From: CAYZHV01 sp046541355
GTDB lineage: Bacteria > Spirochaetota > Spirochaetia > DSM-27196 > Alkalispirochaetaceae
Length of the DNA: 15,283 nucleotides
Direction: 5' to 3'
NCBI GenBank assembly: GCA_046541355.1
Contig: JBKHDM010000064.1
Span: 1-15,283 of the forward strand
In this document: positions 5,936 to 12,683 of the stretch, piece by piece
Position numbering within the stretch: position 1 is the first letter of the stretch
Layout: the number at the start of each line of letters is the position of its first letter
Translations under genes and position numbers: made by a program
Notes under the pieces: model-generated
Database searches by the model: none
The model's input: only the letters and a program-made list of their open reading frames with translations
Told to the model about the DNA's origin: nothing

Positions 5936-8900
5936 ATGGAATGGCTTTTCCAGCGACGCAAAGTGATGCTTCTGCTGTTTTTTATCCTTGTCGCCGTCGG
6001 GGTGGCCCTGGTGGCTCTCCTGCCGGTGCAGCTCTACCCTCAAACCCAGCGGCCGAGAATCTTTGTGAGGATAAATCACAGCGGCTACTCGGCGGTCGAC
6101 TTCTCCCGACGTTTCGGGGATGAGATCGAGAACAGGCTGCTGGCGACCGACGGGGTGGACTCCCTCCAGGTGGAGTATCAGAGCGACAGCAGCGACTTTA
6201 CCCTCACCTTCGACTGGCAGACCGACAGCGATACCGCCCGCTCCGAACTCGAGAGCACGATGAGCGGGATACGCTCGATCCTCCCGGCGGCGATCCGGGA
6301 CGATTACTTTATCCGGAGCTTTGCCGGTGAGAACGCGGGGTTTCTGCTCCTGGGGATTCGCTCCCCTTCCACCTCGCCGGAGACGCTCCACGCTATCCTC
6401 AAAGGTTCTATCGAGTCGGATCTCAGCCGGGTTAATGACGCCGAGGAGGTTGAGATCCTCAACATCGAGGACCTCGAGGTGGATGTTCTACTCCGGCCGG
6501 CAACCATGCTCGACTACGGCCTGACGATAGGGGACATCGACCGCGCCCTCCGGCAGGGGTACCTGCCGGAACCGGTGGGGAGCCTCGAGGACGGGGACCA
6601 GGAGTTCAGCGTCCGCTACGAAAAGGGTATCGACGACCTCTACGACATCGGCGGGATCGTCGTCGCCGACCGTGGGGATCTGCAGGTACGGCTTCAGGAC
6701 GTTGCGGAGATCTCGATCGACTACACCCTCCCCTCCCAGGCGCTGGTGGTCGACGGCGAGCCGTCGATCAGGATCAACGCTACACCGAAGGACGGCGGAA
6801 ATATCCGGCAGATGTCCGAGGATATCCGCGTGATCGTCGAGGAGGCGCGGAGCGAGGGTGTCCTGCCGGCGGATACGGAGCTTCAGTTCTACGTCGACCC
6901 TGCGGAGTACATCAACCAGTCGATCCGAAATGTGATCCGCTCAGCCCTCCTCGGGGCAGCGTTGGCGATGGTGATCGTCTTTCTCGCCCTCGGGGAGGTG
7001 CGAAACACCTTCCTCATCGGTATCTCCCTGCCGGCCACCCTGATCCTCGCCTTTATCCTGATGTACGCGTTCGGTGTCAGTCTCAACCTTATCTCCCTCG
7101 GCGGGATCGCCCTGGCCGTGGGGATGGTGATCGACTCGGCGATTGTCGTCATCGAGAACATCCACCGTCACTACCTGGAGGCCGACGCCGTTAAAGACCG
7201 CGCCTCCCTCGGCCGGCTCATAGCGACGTCGGTGGCGGAGGTGCGCGCTCCGGTTATCGCCTCGACAGTGACAACGATTCTCGTGTTTCTCCCTATCTCC
7301 TTTACCGCTCCCCTGGCGAACGCGATCCTCGGCGACCAGGCGAGCACGGTTATCTTCGCCCTCCTCTTTGCACTCCTCGTCGCCCTGACCCTCCTGCCCC
7401 TCATCGCCTTCGGGATGTACAAGCCGAAAGGGGCCGGCGATTCGAACGGGCCCCGCGCCTTCGCGCGCCTCTCCACCGCGGGGATGGAAAAGCTCACCGC
7501 GGGGTACAGAAAGGTCCTCAAGGCATCGATCGCCACACCGGCGAGGGCGGCCGCGGTGGTGATCGTGCCGTTTCTGCTTCTCGCCATTGTGCTTCTCGAG
7601 CTGCTGCCCCTCATCCCCCGGGAGATCATCTCCCCTCCATCGAGCGACCGTATCGTCATCTTTTTCCGCAGCGGTGAGGTGACCGATCGTGTCGAGATCG
7701 TCGAGGAGGTGGTGCCGCGGATCGAGGAGCAGGCACGGGAGGTGTCGGGAGAGGATATCCTCGAGACCTACGCCCTGGTCTCCGGGCGATTCAACATCTT
7801 TTTTGTCAATCTCCGATCCGCCGAGGTAGCCGACGAGGTCCTCGGAGACCTCCAGCAGACCTTTGTCTCCGACAACACCTTTTATTACAACGTCTCGATG
7901 TGGGACCCGGCGGAGCTGCCGCTGCCACGGACCAACGATCTGCAGATCAGTCTCCGGGGGGAGGATGAGACGGAGGTTGTCCTCTACCTCGAGGAGCTCA
8001 GGGATCTGGTAAATGAGAGCGGCCTCTACGGCCGGGTCTTTACAGACCCTCCCACAGGGCTCAACGACGAGCTTTCGATGACGGTTCGCCGGGAAGTGGT
8101 GGAGGGGTTCCCGGAGATTACGGCGGACGGCCTCGTGACAACGGTGAGCCAGATCCTCCGGGGTACGAGCTCCATCGAGTTCGAGGAGGGGGAACAGGAG
8201 GTCACGGTGGCCGCGGGGTTTCCCGACACCGCAATCGGCGGTCGGGAGTCGCTGAGCAACTTTCTCCTCTCCACATCCGAGGGTGTTGTCCCCCTCAAGC
8301 ACTTTTTTGACTTCCGGGAGGAGCAGGGGGTCGCCGGTATTGCAAGCGAAGATGGAGAGCGAATCTTTCGTCTCTACGCCCGAATGCCGAGCGGGACCCC
8401 CGCGTCTCGGCGGCAGGAGTTCGAGTCACAAATACGCTCCGTGGTCGACCGCTCCCTCTCCCTCCCCTCGGGCTACGCTATCTCCTTCGACAACCCTCAG
8501 TCGGAGCTCGATGAGGCGATCCGATCGCTCATTGTCGCCCTCGGAGTCTCGGTACTCCTGATCTATCTGGTCGTCGCCTTCCAGTTCAACTCGCTCCGGA
8601 TACCCCTGGTTATCCTGGTCACCGTACCCCTCGGCTTTATCGGGGTGGTGGTGAGCCTCTACATCTTCAACTCCACCCTGAGCCTCAACTCGCTTTTAGG
8701 AACGATCCTCCTCGGGGGTATCGTGGTGAACAACGCGATTCTGATGATCGACTTCTACGAGAAGATGAGCGACCGCCACCAGAGCAGGTTGGACGCCCTG
8801 GTCCACGCCGCGGGCCTCCGATTTCCGCCGATTCTGATCACCACCCTCACCACCATCCTCGGGATGCTTCCCCTGGCAATCGGCCTCGGTGAGGGTTCCA

Positions 8901-9013
8901 ACATCGTCCAGCCCCTCGGTATCGCCGTCTCCGGAGGGCTTCTGGTCTCCACGACCTTTACCCTCTTTGTGGTTCCGGGGATTCTCCGGTTTATGCGCCG
9001 GCCCGCTGCTTAG
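5936..9013 (+). CDS. RND-family efflux permease (AcrB/HAE-1 class)
   Basis: Inner-membrane proton-driven exporter, the pump of the complex encoded by this operon. ATG 5936 follows the adaptor stop by 5 bases, with GGAGG at 5921-5925. At 1025 residues it has full family length. TM1 is at about 10-30, the first porter loop at about 31-333, TM2-TM6 at about 335-493, a short cytoplasmic link, TM7 at about 538-558, the second porter loop to about 862, and TM8-TM12 at about 863-1019. TM4 carries LAVGMVIDSAIVVIENIHR: D400 matches AcrB Asp407, but the second Asp is Ser401. TM10 carries GGIVVNNAILMIDF: the AcrB Lys940 position is Asn932. That single-Asp, no-Lys relay is typical of many HAE-1/SwrC-like RND pumps rather than of AcrB itself. 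It is not a CusA-type metal pump by appearance. Substrate cannot be told from sequence; drugs, dyes or lipids are all possible. Confidence 0.96.
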   Translation: MEWLFQRRKVMLLLFFILVAVGVALVALLPVQLYPQTQRPRIFVRINHSGYSAVDFSRRFGDEIENRLLATDGVDSLQVEYQSDSSDFTLTFDWQTDSDTARSELESTMSGIRSILPAAIRDDYFIRSFAGENAGFLLLGIRSPSTSPETLHAILKGSIESDLSRVNDAEEVEILNIEDLEVDVLLRPATMLDYGLTIGDIDRALRQGYLPEPVGSLEDGDQEFSVRYEKGIDDLYDIGGIVVADRGDLQVRLQDVAEISIDYTLPSQALVVDGEPSIRINATPKDGGNIRQMSEDIRVIVEEARSEGVLPADTELQFYVDPAEYINQSIRNVIRSALLGAALAMVIVFLALGEVRNTFLIGISLPATLILAFILMYAFGVSLNLISLGGIALAVGMVIDSAIVVIENIHRHYLEADAVKDRASLGRLIATSVAEVRAPVIASTVTTILVFLPISFTAPLANAILGDQASTVIFALLFALLVALTLLPLIAFGMYKPKGAGDSNGPRAFARLSTAGMEKLTAGYRKVLKASIATPARAAAVVIVPFLLLAIVLLELLPLIPREIISPPSSDRIVIFFRSGEVTDRVEIVEEVVPRIEEQAREVSGEDILETYALVSGRFNIFFVNLRSAEVADEVLGDLQQTFVSDNTFYYNVSMWDPAELPLPRTNDLQISLRGEDETEVVLYLEELRDLVNESGLYGRVFTDPPTGLNDELSMTVRREVVEGFPEITADGLVTTVSQILRGTSSIEFEEGEQEVTVAAGFPDTAIGGRESLSNFLLSTSEGVVPLKHFFDFREEQGVAGIASEDGERIFRLYARMPSGTPASRRQEFESQIRSVVDRSLSLPSGYAISFDNPQSELDEAIRSLIVALGVSVLLIYLVVAFQFNSLRIPLVILVTVPLGFIGVVVSLYIFNSTLSLNSLLGTILLGGIVVNNAILMIDFYEKMSDRHQSRLDALVHAAGLRFPPILITTLTTILGMLPLAIGLGEGSNIVQPLGIAVSGGLLVSTTFTLFVVPGILRFMRRPAA

Positions 9014-9019
9014 GCTCGA

Positions 9020-9045
9020 GGGGGCGAAAGAAACCTTTGGCCCCC
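9020..9045 (+). terminator. Hairpin between RND and YceI genes
   Basis: GGGGGC (9020-9025) pairs with GCCCCC (9040-9045); after a single G/G mismatch AAAG (9027-9030) pairs with CTTT (9035-9038), leaving an AAAC loop. It begins 7 bases after the RND stop. No T-run follows, so it may be a weak terminator, an RNA 3' end stabiliser, or an operon-internal processing hairpin that lowers expression of the YceI gene. Confidence 0.5.
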
Positions 9046-9066
9046 GGCGGCGGACACAACTATATT
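9037..9066 (+). promoter_or_regulatory. Possible promoter just upstream of the YceI gene
   Basis: TTGGCC (9037-9042) and TATATT (9061-9066) are 18 bases apart. The -10 ends only 7 bases before ATG 9074, so transcription would start at or next to the start codon and give a leaderless or nearly leaderless mRNA. The -35 overlaps the 3' arm of the hairpin. An alternative is that the gene is only read through from the operon, using GGAG at 9069-9072. Confidence 0.35.
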
Positions 9067-9073
9067 TTGGAGC

Positions 9074-9883
9074 ATGAAGAAGAAGATCGCCTACACCCTG
9101 CTGAGTATCGTTATCGTCGCCGCTGTTGGCGCTCTTGGCTACCGCGGTTACATCGGCATGGTAGCGGGAGACGGCGAGATCTCCCGGGAGGTCCAGGCGG
9201 ACCGCTCCTTCAGCGACGAAGCTGAGGCGCGGGAGACCGGAAGCACCTCGAGCATTATCCAGTACGGGGTCACCTCCGGAGAGAGCGGAGAGTCCGTAGC
9301 CCGCTTTCTCATCCTCGAGCAGATTTTTGGCCGGGAGAACATGGTTGAAGGTACAACTCGTCAGATCGACGGCTCCTTCCTGATCAACTACCTCGACTCC
9401 ACCGTGAGGGTCGGGCAGTTCGAGATCAACGTCCGGGACATCGAGACCCGGAGCCTCGATGTGAACATCTCCGAGCGAGGGTGGACCGACGGGGAGCGGG
9501 ACGTAGTGATCCGGGGACAGATCCTTGAAAGCGGCCGGGATGAGTATGAGTTTTCCACCTTCGACCCGGATAGCGTAACCGGGGTACCCGACTCCTTTGA
9601 TATCGGCGACACCCTTGAGCTGGTGGTTACCGGAGACCTGACGATAAAAGGGGTAACCTCCGAGGTGAGCTTCGATATGGAGCTCAATCTTGACTCCGAA
9701 GAACAGATTAGCGGCTTCGCCTCGACCGAGATCCGCTGGGCCGATTTCGGTATTACCGTGCCCTACGTCGGCGGCGGCTCCGACGTTGACGCGGTAGCCG
9801 ACTCGGTGGAGTTGCAGCTCGAGTTTACCGCCGAGGAGGAGGGCCGCCTCGGCACGCTCCCGTCAGAACGCCCGGCTGCCTGA
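9074..9883 (+). CDS. YceI-family protein with N-terminal membrane anchor
   Basis: YceI proteins (PF04264) are secreted lipocalin-like beta barrels that bind long isoprenoid or fatty chains; the exact role is generally unknown. The 269-residue product has KKK then a hydrophobic segment (5-22) with no clear cleavage site, so it may stay anchored with its domain in the periplasm. A polar linker (about 32-58) leads to the barrel: IIQYGVTSGESGESVARFLI (61-80), a G-x-IDGSFLINY strand (98-106), VGQFEINVRDIETRS, LVVTGDLTIKGVTSEVSFDME (184-202), then GFASTEIRWADFGITVPYVG and a final strand SVELQLEFTAEE (244-255). These match the family core, including the 'gdLtikGvt..v.f' signature. GGAG (9069-9072) sits one base from the ATG, unusually close. 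It follows the pump operon by 60 bases with a hairpin between, so it may belong to it only by partial read-through. A link with lipid-like efflux substrates is speculation. Confidence 0.87.
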   Translation: MKKKIAYTLLSIVIVAAVGALGYRGYIGMVAGDGEISREVQADRSFSDEAEARETGSTSSIIQYGVTSGESGESVARFLILEQIFGRENMVEGTTRQIDGSFLINYLDSTVRVGQFEINVRDIETRSLDVNISERGWTDGERDVVIRGQILESGRDEYEFSTFDPDSVTGVPDSFDIGDTLELVVTGDLTIKGVTSEVSFDMELNLDSEEQISGFASTEIRWADFGITVPYVGGGSDVDAVADSVELQLEFTAEEEGRLGTLPSERPAA

Positions 9884-9918
9884 GTCCTGTAGCCGACCCT
9901 TCCGCTACCAGAGAGCGT

Positions 9919-9940
9919 GCAGCCGGAACGAGCCGGTTGC
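9919..9940 (+). terminator. GC-rich hairpin after the YceI gene
   Basis: GCAGCCGG (9919-9926) can pair with CCGGTTGC (9933-9940) over 8 positions with one G-T wobble and a 6-base loop. It lies 36 bases after the YceI stop and before the capA-like gene. No T-run follows, so termination is only suggested by position. Confidence 0.35.
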
Positions 9941-9961
9941 GCCGCCGCCTGTGCCCACATA

Positions 9962-9976
9962 CCATATAGTCTATGG
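9962..9976. promoter_or_regulatory. Dyad CCATA-N5-TATGG overlapping a TATAGT box
   Basis: A perfect 5-bp dyad encloses TATAGT (9965-9970), a good -10-like hexamer, 48 bases before the capA-like ATG. TTGCGC at 9937-9942 is 22 bases away, too far for a standard -35. The arrangement could be a promoter with an overlapping operator; evidence is positional only. Confidence 0.3.
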
Positions 9977-10017
9977 CCAAACTGCAGACCCGGCAGATCG
10001 TCGAGAACGCCGTATAG

Positions 10018-11283
10018 ATGGAAACAGATAGAGCGACGACACCTGCAACTGCCCGGACCCCAAGGGAGTTCGTCCAACTGCCCCGAGGTAAGGCGATCCT
10101 CTACGCCACGGCCCTCAAACTACTTGAGTGGTCCAGGGCGTGGCGTTACCCGATTGCGGCCTCCGGAGACTACGAGGAGATGGGGTTTCGGGATATCCTC
10201 TACTGGATACACAAAACGGAGCACCACATCACCCGTCCCCAGCGGGGCTCGCAGCTGGCCTCCTACTTCCCGGAGCATCAAGCCCTCCCCCGGCGGTTCC
10301 CCGAGGATTTCGAGGTCGAGGCTGAGCTTTCGATCGCCGCGGTGGGGGATCTCATGGATCACGAGTATCTCAACCACTCTGCCCGGCTCTACCGGGAGAT
10401 CGGTGAGACGCTCTTCGGTGCCGATATTTCCATGGCGAATCTGGAGGCGGTCGTACTCGACGAGCCCTCCGAGGCGCCACAGTTCGACGGTCGCAGTGCG
10501 CCTCGTCTGCGTATCGGAAGGGAGACCCTCGACGTTCTCACCTCTCACGCGGGTCGTCGCTACGATTTTCTCTCGGTGGCGTGCAACCACACTCTCGATT
10601 TCGGCACCGAGGGGATCGATCACACCCGGAAAGCCCTCGAGAGCCGGGGGATCGCCTACCACGGCACAAACGCCTCTGCCGAGGAGGCAGGCAGGGCGGC
10701 TCTTCTAACCAGGAGAGGCATCAGCGTGGCCATTATCTCCCACACCTTCGGCCTCAACGGCTGGAGACCGCCGCCGGATCGACCCTGGGCAGTCAATCGG
10801 ACCAGACTCAATGAGAGCCCCGAGGGGATAGATCTCTCGCTGATGCGGCAACAGATCGCCGACGCCCGCCGGGGGGGAGCGGACTTCGTCATCGCTCAGC
10901 TCCACTGGGGGATGGAGTTCGAGCACTACCCGAGGGTCGAACAGATCGAGCTTGCCCACACCATCGCCGAGGCAGGGGTTGATGCGATCCTCGGCCACCA
11001 TCCCCACGTCCTCCAGCCCTGGGAGCTCTACCGCACCCGGCGTGATCCTGAACGGCTTGTTCCGATATTCTACTCCCTCGGAAACCTCACCAATCCCTTT
11101 CGCGACCCGAGGCTCTGCAGGAGCCTCCTCGGGAGGATGACTCTCTCAAAGGGACGGAGGAGGGACGGATCGGTATCCACCTACGTGACCCGCCTCCAAA
11201 GCGATCTGGTTGAGCAAAGCGTTGATGTAGACGAGAGGCGCGTCAGTCTCGAAGCAAAGGAGTTGCAGAGTGAAGATAGATGA
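10018..11283 (+). CDS. CapA/PgsA-family protein (capsule/poly-gamma-glutamate synthesis type, calcineurin-like fold)
   Basis: The family (PF09587) is named for poly-gamma-glutamate capsule synthesis but most members are uncharacterised metallophosphoesterase-fold proteins. Core motifs are all present: AAVGDLMDHEYLN (107-119) with Asp111, ISMANLEAVV (137-146), SVACNHTLDFGTEGI (186-200) with Asn190-His191, VIAQLHWGMEFEHYP (291-305), DAILGHHPHVLQPWELY (322-338) with the three histidines 327, 328 and 330, and PIFYSLGNL (349-357). Residues 1-103 are an extension with no recognised domain. No signal peptide or membrane helix is visible, unlike PgsA or many CapA proteins, so it is probably cytosolic. 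The start is uncertain: ATG 10018 has no Shine-Dalgarno and is directly preceded by an in-frame TAG. The gene overlaps the hydrolase by 14 bases, so translation of the two is probably coupled. There are no capB/capC genes nearby, so a capsule role is not supported by context. Confidence 0.88.
   Translation: METDRATTPATARTPREFVQLPRGKAILYATALKLLEWSRAWRYPIAASGDYEEMGFRDILYWIHKTEHHITRPQRGSQLASYFPEHQALPRRFPEDFEVEAELSIAAVGDLMDHEYLNHSARLYREIGETLFGADISMANLEAVVLDEPSEAPQFDGRSAPRLRIGRETLDVLTSHAGRRYDFLSVACNHTLDFGTEGIDHTRKALESRGIAYHGTNASAEEAGRAALLTRRGISVAIISHTFGLNGWRPPPDRPWAVNRTRLNESPEGIDLSLMRQQIADARRGGADFVIAQLHWGMEFEHYPRVEQIELAHTIAEAGVDAILGHHPHVLQPWELYRTRRDPERLVPIFYSLGNLTNPFRDPRLCRSLLGRMTLSKGRRRDGSVSTYVTRLQSDLVEQSVDVDERRVSLEAKELQSEDR
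11256..11262 (+). promoter_or_regulatory. Shine-Dalgarno that fixes the hydrolase GTG start
   Basis: AAAGGAG lies inside the end of the capA-like gene, 7 bases before GTG 11270. It is the strongest ribosome site in the window and decides the non-ATG start of the hydrolase. Confidence 0.75.
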
Positions 11284-12019
11284 TAGAGGGGATGGAGAGG
11301 CGGTTGTCCTGATCCATGGGGCAAACCCGGTCTCCTACTTTGATGAGCTACTTGAGGCGCTCGAGGCCCGCCACCGGGTAATCGTGCCCGAGATGCCGGG
11401 CTGGGGGGATAGCCCGCCCCTACCTGAGGGCCAGAGCTTCGAGGTGACCGACCGGGCCCTCCTGGAGCAGCTGGAGGAGCTGGGTATCCGCCGGGCGGCG
11501 CTTCTCGGCTACTCCCTCGGTGGATGGCGCGCCCTCGATCTCGCCCTCTCCGGGACCCTCGAGGTCTCTTCGATCTACCTGCTTTCAACCTTTACCGCCT
11601 CACCGACCGGGGAGATCAGGCAGCTCTATCGCAATTACGCCGACCTCGCCCGCTCGGGGGCTGATCTGCGACCGGCGGTCCGGGAGCTCTATCTGCCGCC
11701 TGAGTACGCGGCGGCTCACCCCGACATCCACGATGAGGTTACCGACTGGGTTAACGCCCTGCCCCAGAGCGTCTTTGCCCTCGAGCTCGCAGCGGTGGCA
11801 GAACTGCGGGATCTCGTACCGGAACTCCCGGCTCTCGAGGTACCGGTAACCGCCCGTGTCGGAGCTGCAGATATCGCAGCGCCCGAGGAGTGGAGTCGTA
11901 GTATCATCGATGCTGTTCCGAACGGCCGGATCGAGGTGGTCGAGGGGTGCGGCCACGTCCTGCTCTACGAGGACCGGGATGCAACAGTAGCATCCGTCCT
12001 CAATGCCCTCGACTCCTGA
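11270..12019 (+). CDS. Alpha/beta-hydrolase fold protein
   Basis: Single-domain serine hydrolase of 249 residues, likely cytosolic; substrate unknown. It starts with GTG at 11270, supported by AAAGGAG 7 bases upstream. The fold's landmarks are clear: oxyanion region VVLIHGANP (12-20), VIVPEMPGWGDSP (37-49), nucleophile elbow LLGYSLGGW (78-86) with Ser82, acid strand VTARVGAADIAAP (193-205) with Asp201, and GCGHVLLYED (226-235) with His229. Together they form a complete Ser-Asp-His triad. A helical cap covers about 108-180. The length fits esterases, C-C hydrolases and similar family members, but nothing in the cap points to one subfamily. The 14-base overlap with the capA-like gene suggests a common transcript and function. 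Its stop falls inside the first codons of the downstream TraB/GumN remnant. Confidence 0.92.
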   Translation: MKIDDRGDGEAVVLIHGANPVSYFDELLEALEARHRVIVPEMPGWGDSPPLPEGQSFEVTDRALLEQLEELGIRRAALLGYSLGGWRALDLALSGTLEVSSIYLLSTFTASPTGEIRQLYRNYADLARSGADLRPAVRELYLPPEYAAAHPDIHDEVTDWVNALPQSVFALELAAVAELRDLVPELPALEVPVTARVGAADIAAPEEWSRSIIDAVPNGRIEVVEGCGHVLLYEDRDATVASVLNALDS

Positions 12020-12439
12020 ACAGGTGAGGCGACCGTCCGCCCTCTACCCGGCAAACCCGGCGTGCTACCGTTTTCCCGTGGCCCCAGCTCCTCCCGAGGC
12101 AGTCCTCGAGGCGATCCGTCGGCTTCAGCCGTGGCTGCTCCAGTTTTCCGTCGCCGAGTCTATCGGTCTTCCCGAGGGTTTCTCGCCGGAGTACGGCCTC
12201 GATCTCTACTTTGCCCGCCGGGCTACCACCCGCGGGATGCCCAATATCGGTCTCGAGACGGTGGAGGATCAACTCGAAGCGTTCGGCAGAGCACCCCTCA
12301 AGGAGCAGGGGCGGGACATCTGGTGGGGCCGGAAAACGTAACCGAATTGCTCGTCCGCGAAGGCTACAGCGTGCGGAGGATCATCGAGACGGCTGATCTC
12401 ACAGAAGGAGCGTCTTCGGGCGCCGGAGCTCTGGAGTGA
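12003..12439 (+). pseudogene. TraB/GumN-family remnant (5' truncated, internal deletion, frameshift)
   Basis: Two pieces of one TraB/GumN-type domain lie in different frames. The first frame, open at 12003-12341 (112 codons), carries EAIRRLQPWLLQFSVAES, then FSPEYGLDLYFARRA and NIGLETVEDQLEAF, matching the central part of E. coli YbaP-like proteins (AEYGIDYQLLQAAK ... IELEGAENQIAML). It then runs into unrelated residues and stops. From about 12302 the +2 frame gives GAGHLVGPENVTELLVREGY and ends with TGA at 12437-12439, matching the family C-terminus (VGALHLYGEGNLPQMLR in YbaP). The catalytic-looking N-terminal part with the GS(I)H motif is missing altogether. Perhaps 65-90 residues are gone between the pieces. 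The whole reads as a decayed gene, with remnants abutting the hydrolase. The 112-codon frame could still be translated by coupling, but a functional protein is unlikely. Full family length is about 260-330 residues. Confidence 0.75.
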
Positions 12440-12469
12440 CAGCGAGAGCCCAGGTGCGGCGGAATATCC

Positions 12470-12498
12470 TTACCGCCCGGTTTGGATTCGGGTATAGT
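12470..12498 (+). promoter_or_regulatory. Possible sigma-70-like promoter P1
   Basis: TTACCG (12470-12475) and TATAGT (12493-12498) are 17 bases apart. The -10 ends 26 bases before the mini-ORF ATG at 12525, exactly the distance seen at the second copy before the kinase gene. Confidence 0.45.
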
Positions 12499-12524
12499 GG
12501 CTACCGGATGGGACAGCACCGTAG

Positions 12525-12644
12525 ATGAACAGCAAGTCACAGGGTGAATCAGTCGAGGAACTGCGAGCAGAGATCGAGCGACTGAAGCGGGAGAACGCAA
12601 GGCTCAAGGCGATAAACGTCGAAAAATGCTACTCTTTTTCCTGA
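12525..12644 (+). CDS. 39-residue coiled-coil mini-ORF, duplicated start of the histidine kinase
   Basis: Residues 1-33 align without gaps to residues 1-33 of the kinase at 12684. Residues 13-33 are identical in protein sequence; the first 12 residues differ more (MNSKSQGESVEE against MDNEPLPESVDE). The shared helix has leucine-zipper-like spacing (LRAEIERLKRENARLKAIN). After Glu33 the copy leaves the kinase sequence and stops six residues later (KCYSFS). It has its own TATAGT box at the same distance as the kinase gene, but no clear Shine-Dalgarno. It could be a relic of a deleted kinase paralogue, a leader ORF, or a small protein able to pair with the kinase's N-terminal coil. Existence as a translated gene is uncertain; the duplication itself is plain. 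Confidence 0.5.
   Translation: MNSKSQGESVEELRAEIERLKRENARLKAINVEKCYSFS
12561..12623 (+). repeat. 63-bp direct repeat, copy 1 (copy 2 at 12720-12782)
   Basis: Copies are offset by 159 bases and match at 59 of 63 positions, with an uninterrupted identical run of 44 bases (12570-12613 against 12729-12772). The four differences (CTG/CTT, CGA/AGA, GCA/GCC, ATA/ATC) are all synonymous. Confidence 0.93.
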
Positions 12645-12651
12645 AATGCAC

Positions 12652-12657
12652 TATAGT
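12652..12657 (+). promoter_or_regulatory. Possible -10 element P2 of the kinase gene
   Basis: TATAGT ends 26 bases before ATG 12684, the same hexamer and spacing as P1 before the mini-ORF. The flanking leader also aligns with P1's (shared GGACA and C..AG-ATG). No good -35 is visible. Confidence 0.4.
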
Positions 12658-12683
12658 AGCGCACAGACAGGACACAAACAGAG

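Noticed and set aside
6941..8302. 453-residue antisense open frame opposite the RND pump
   Set aside because: Highly charged, low-complexity translation with no recognisable motif; the sense frame is an unambiguous RND permease across the same bases.
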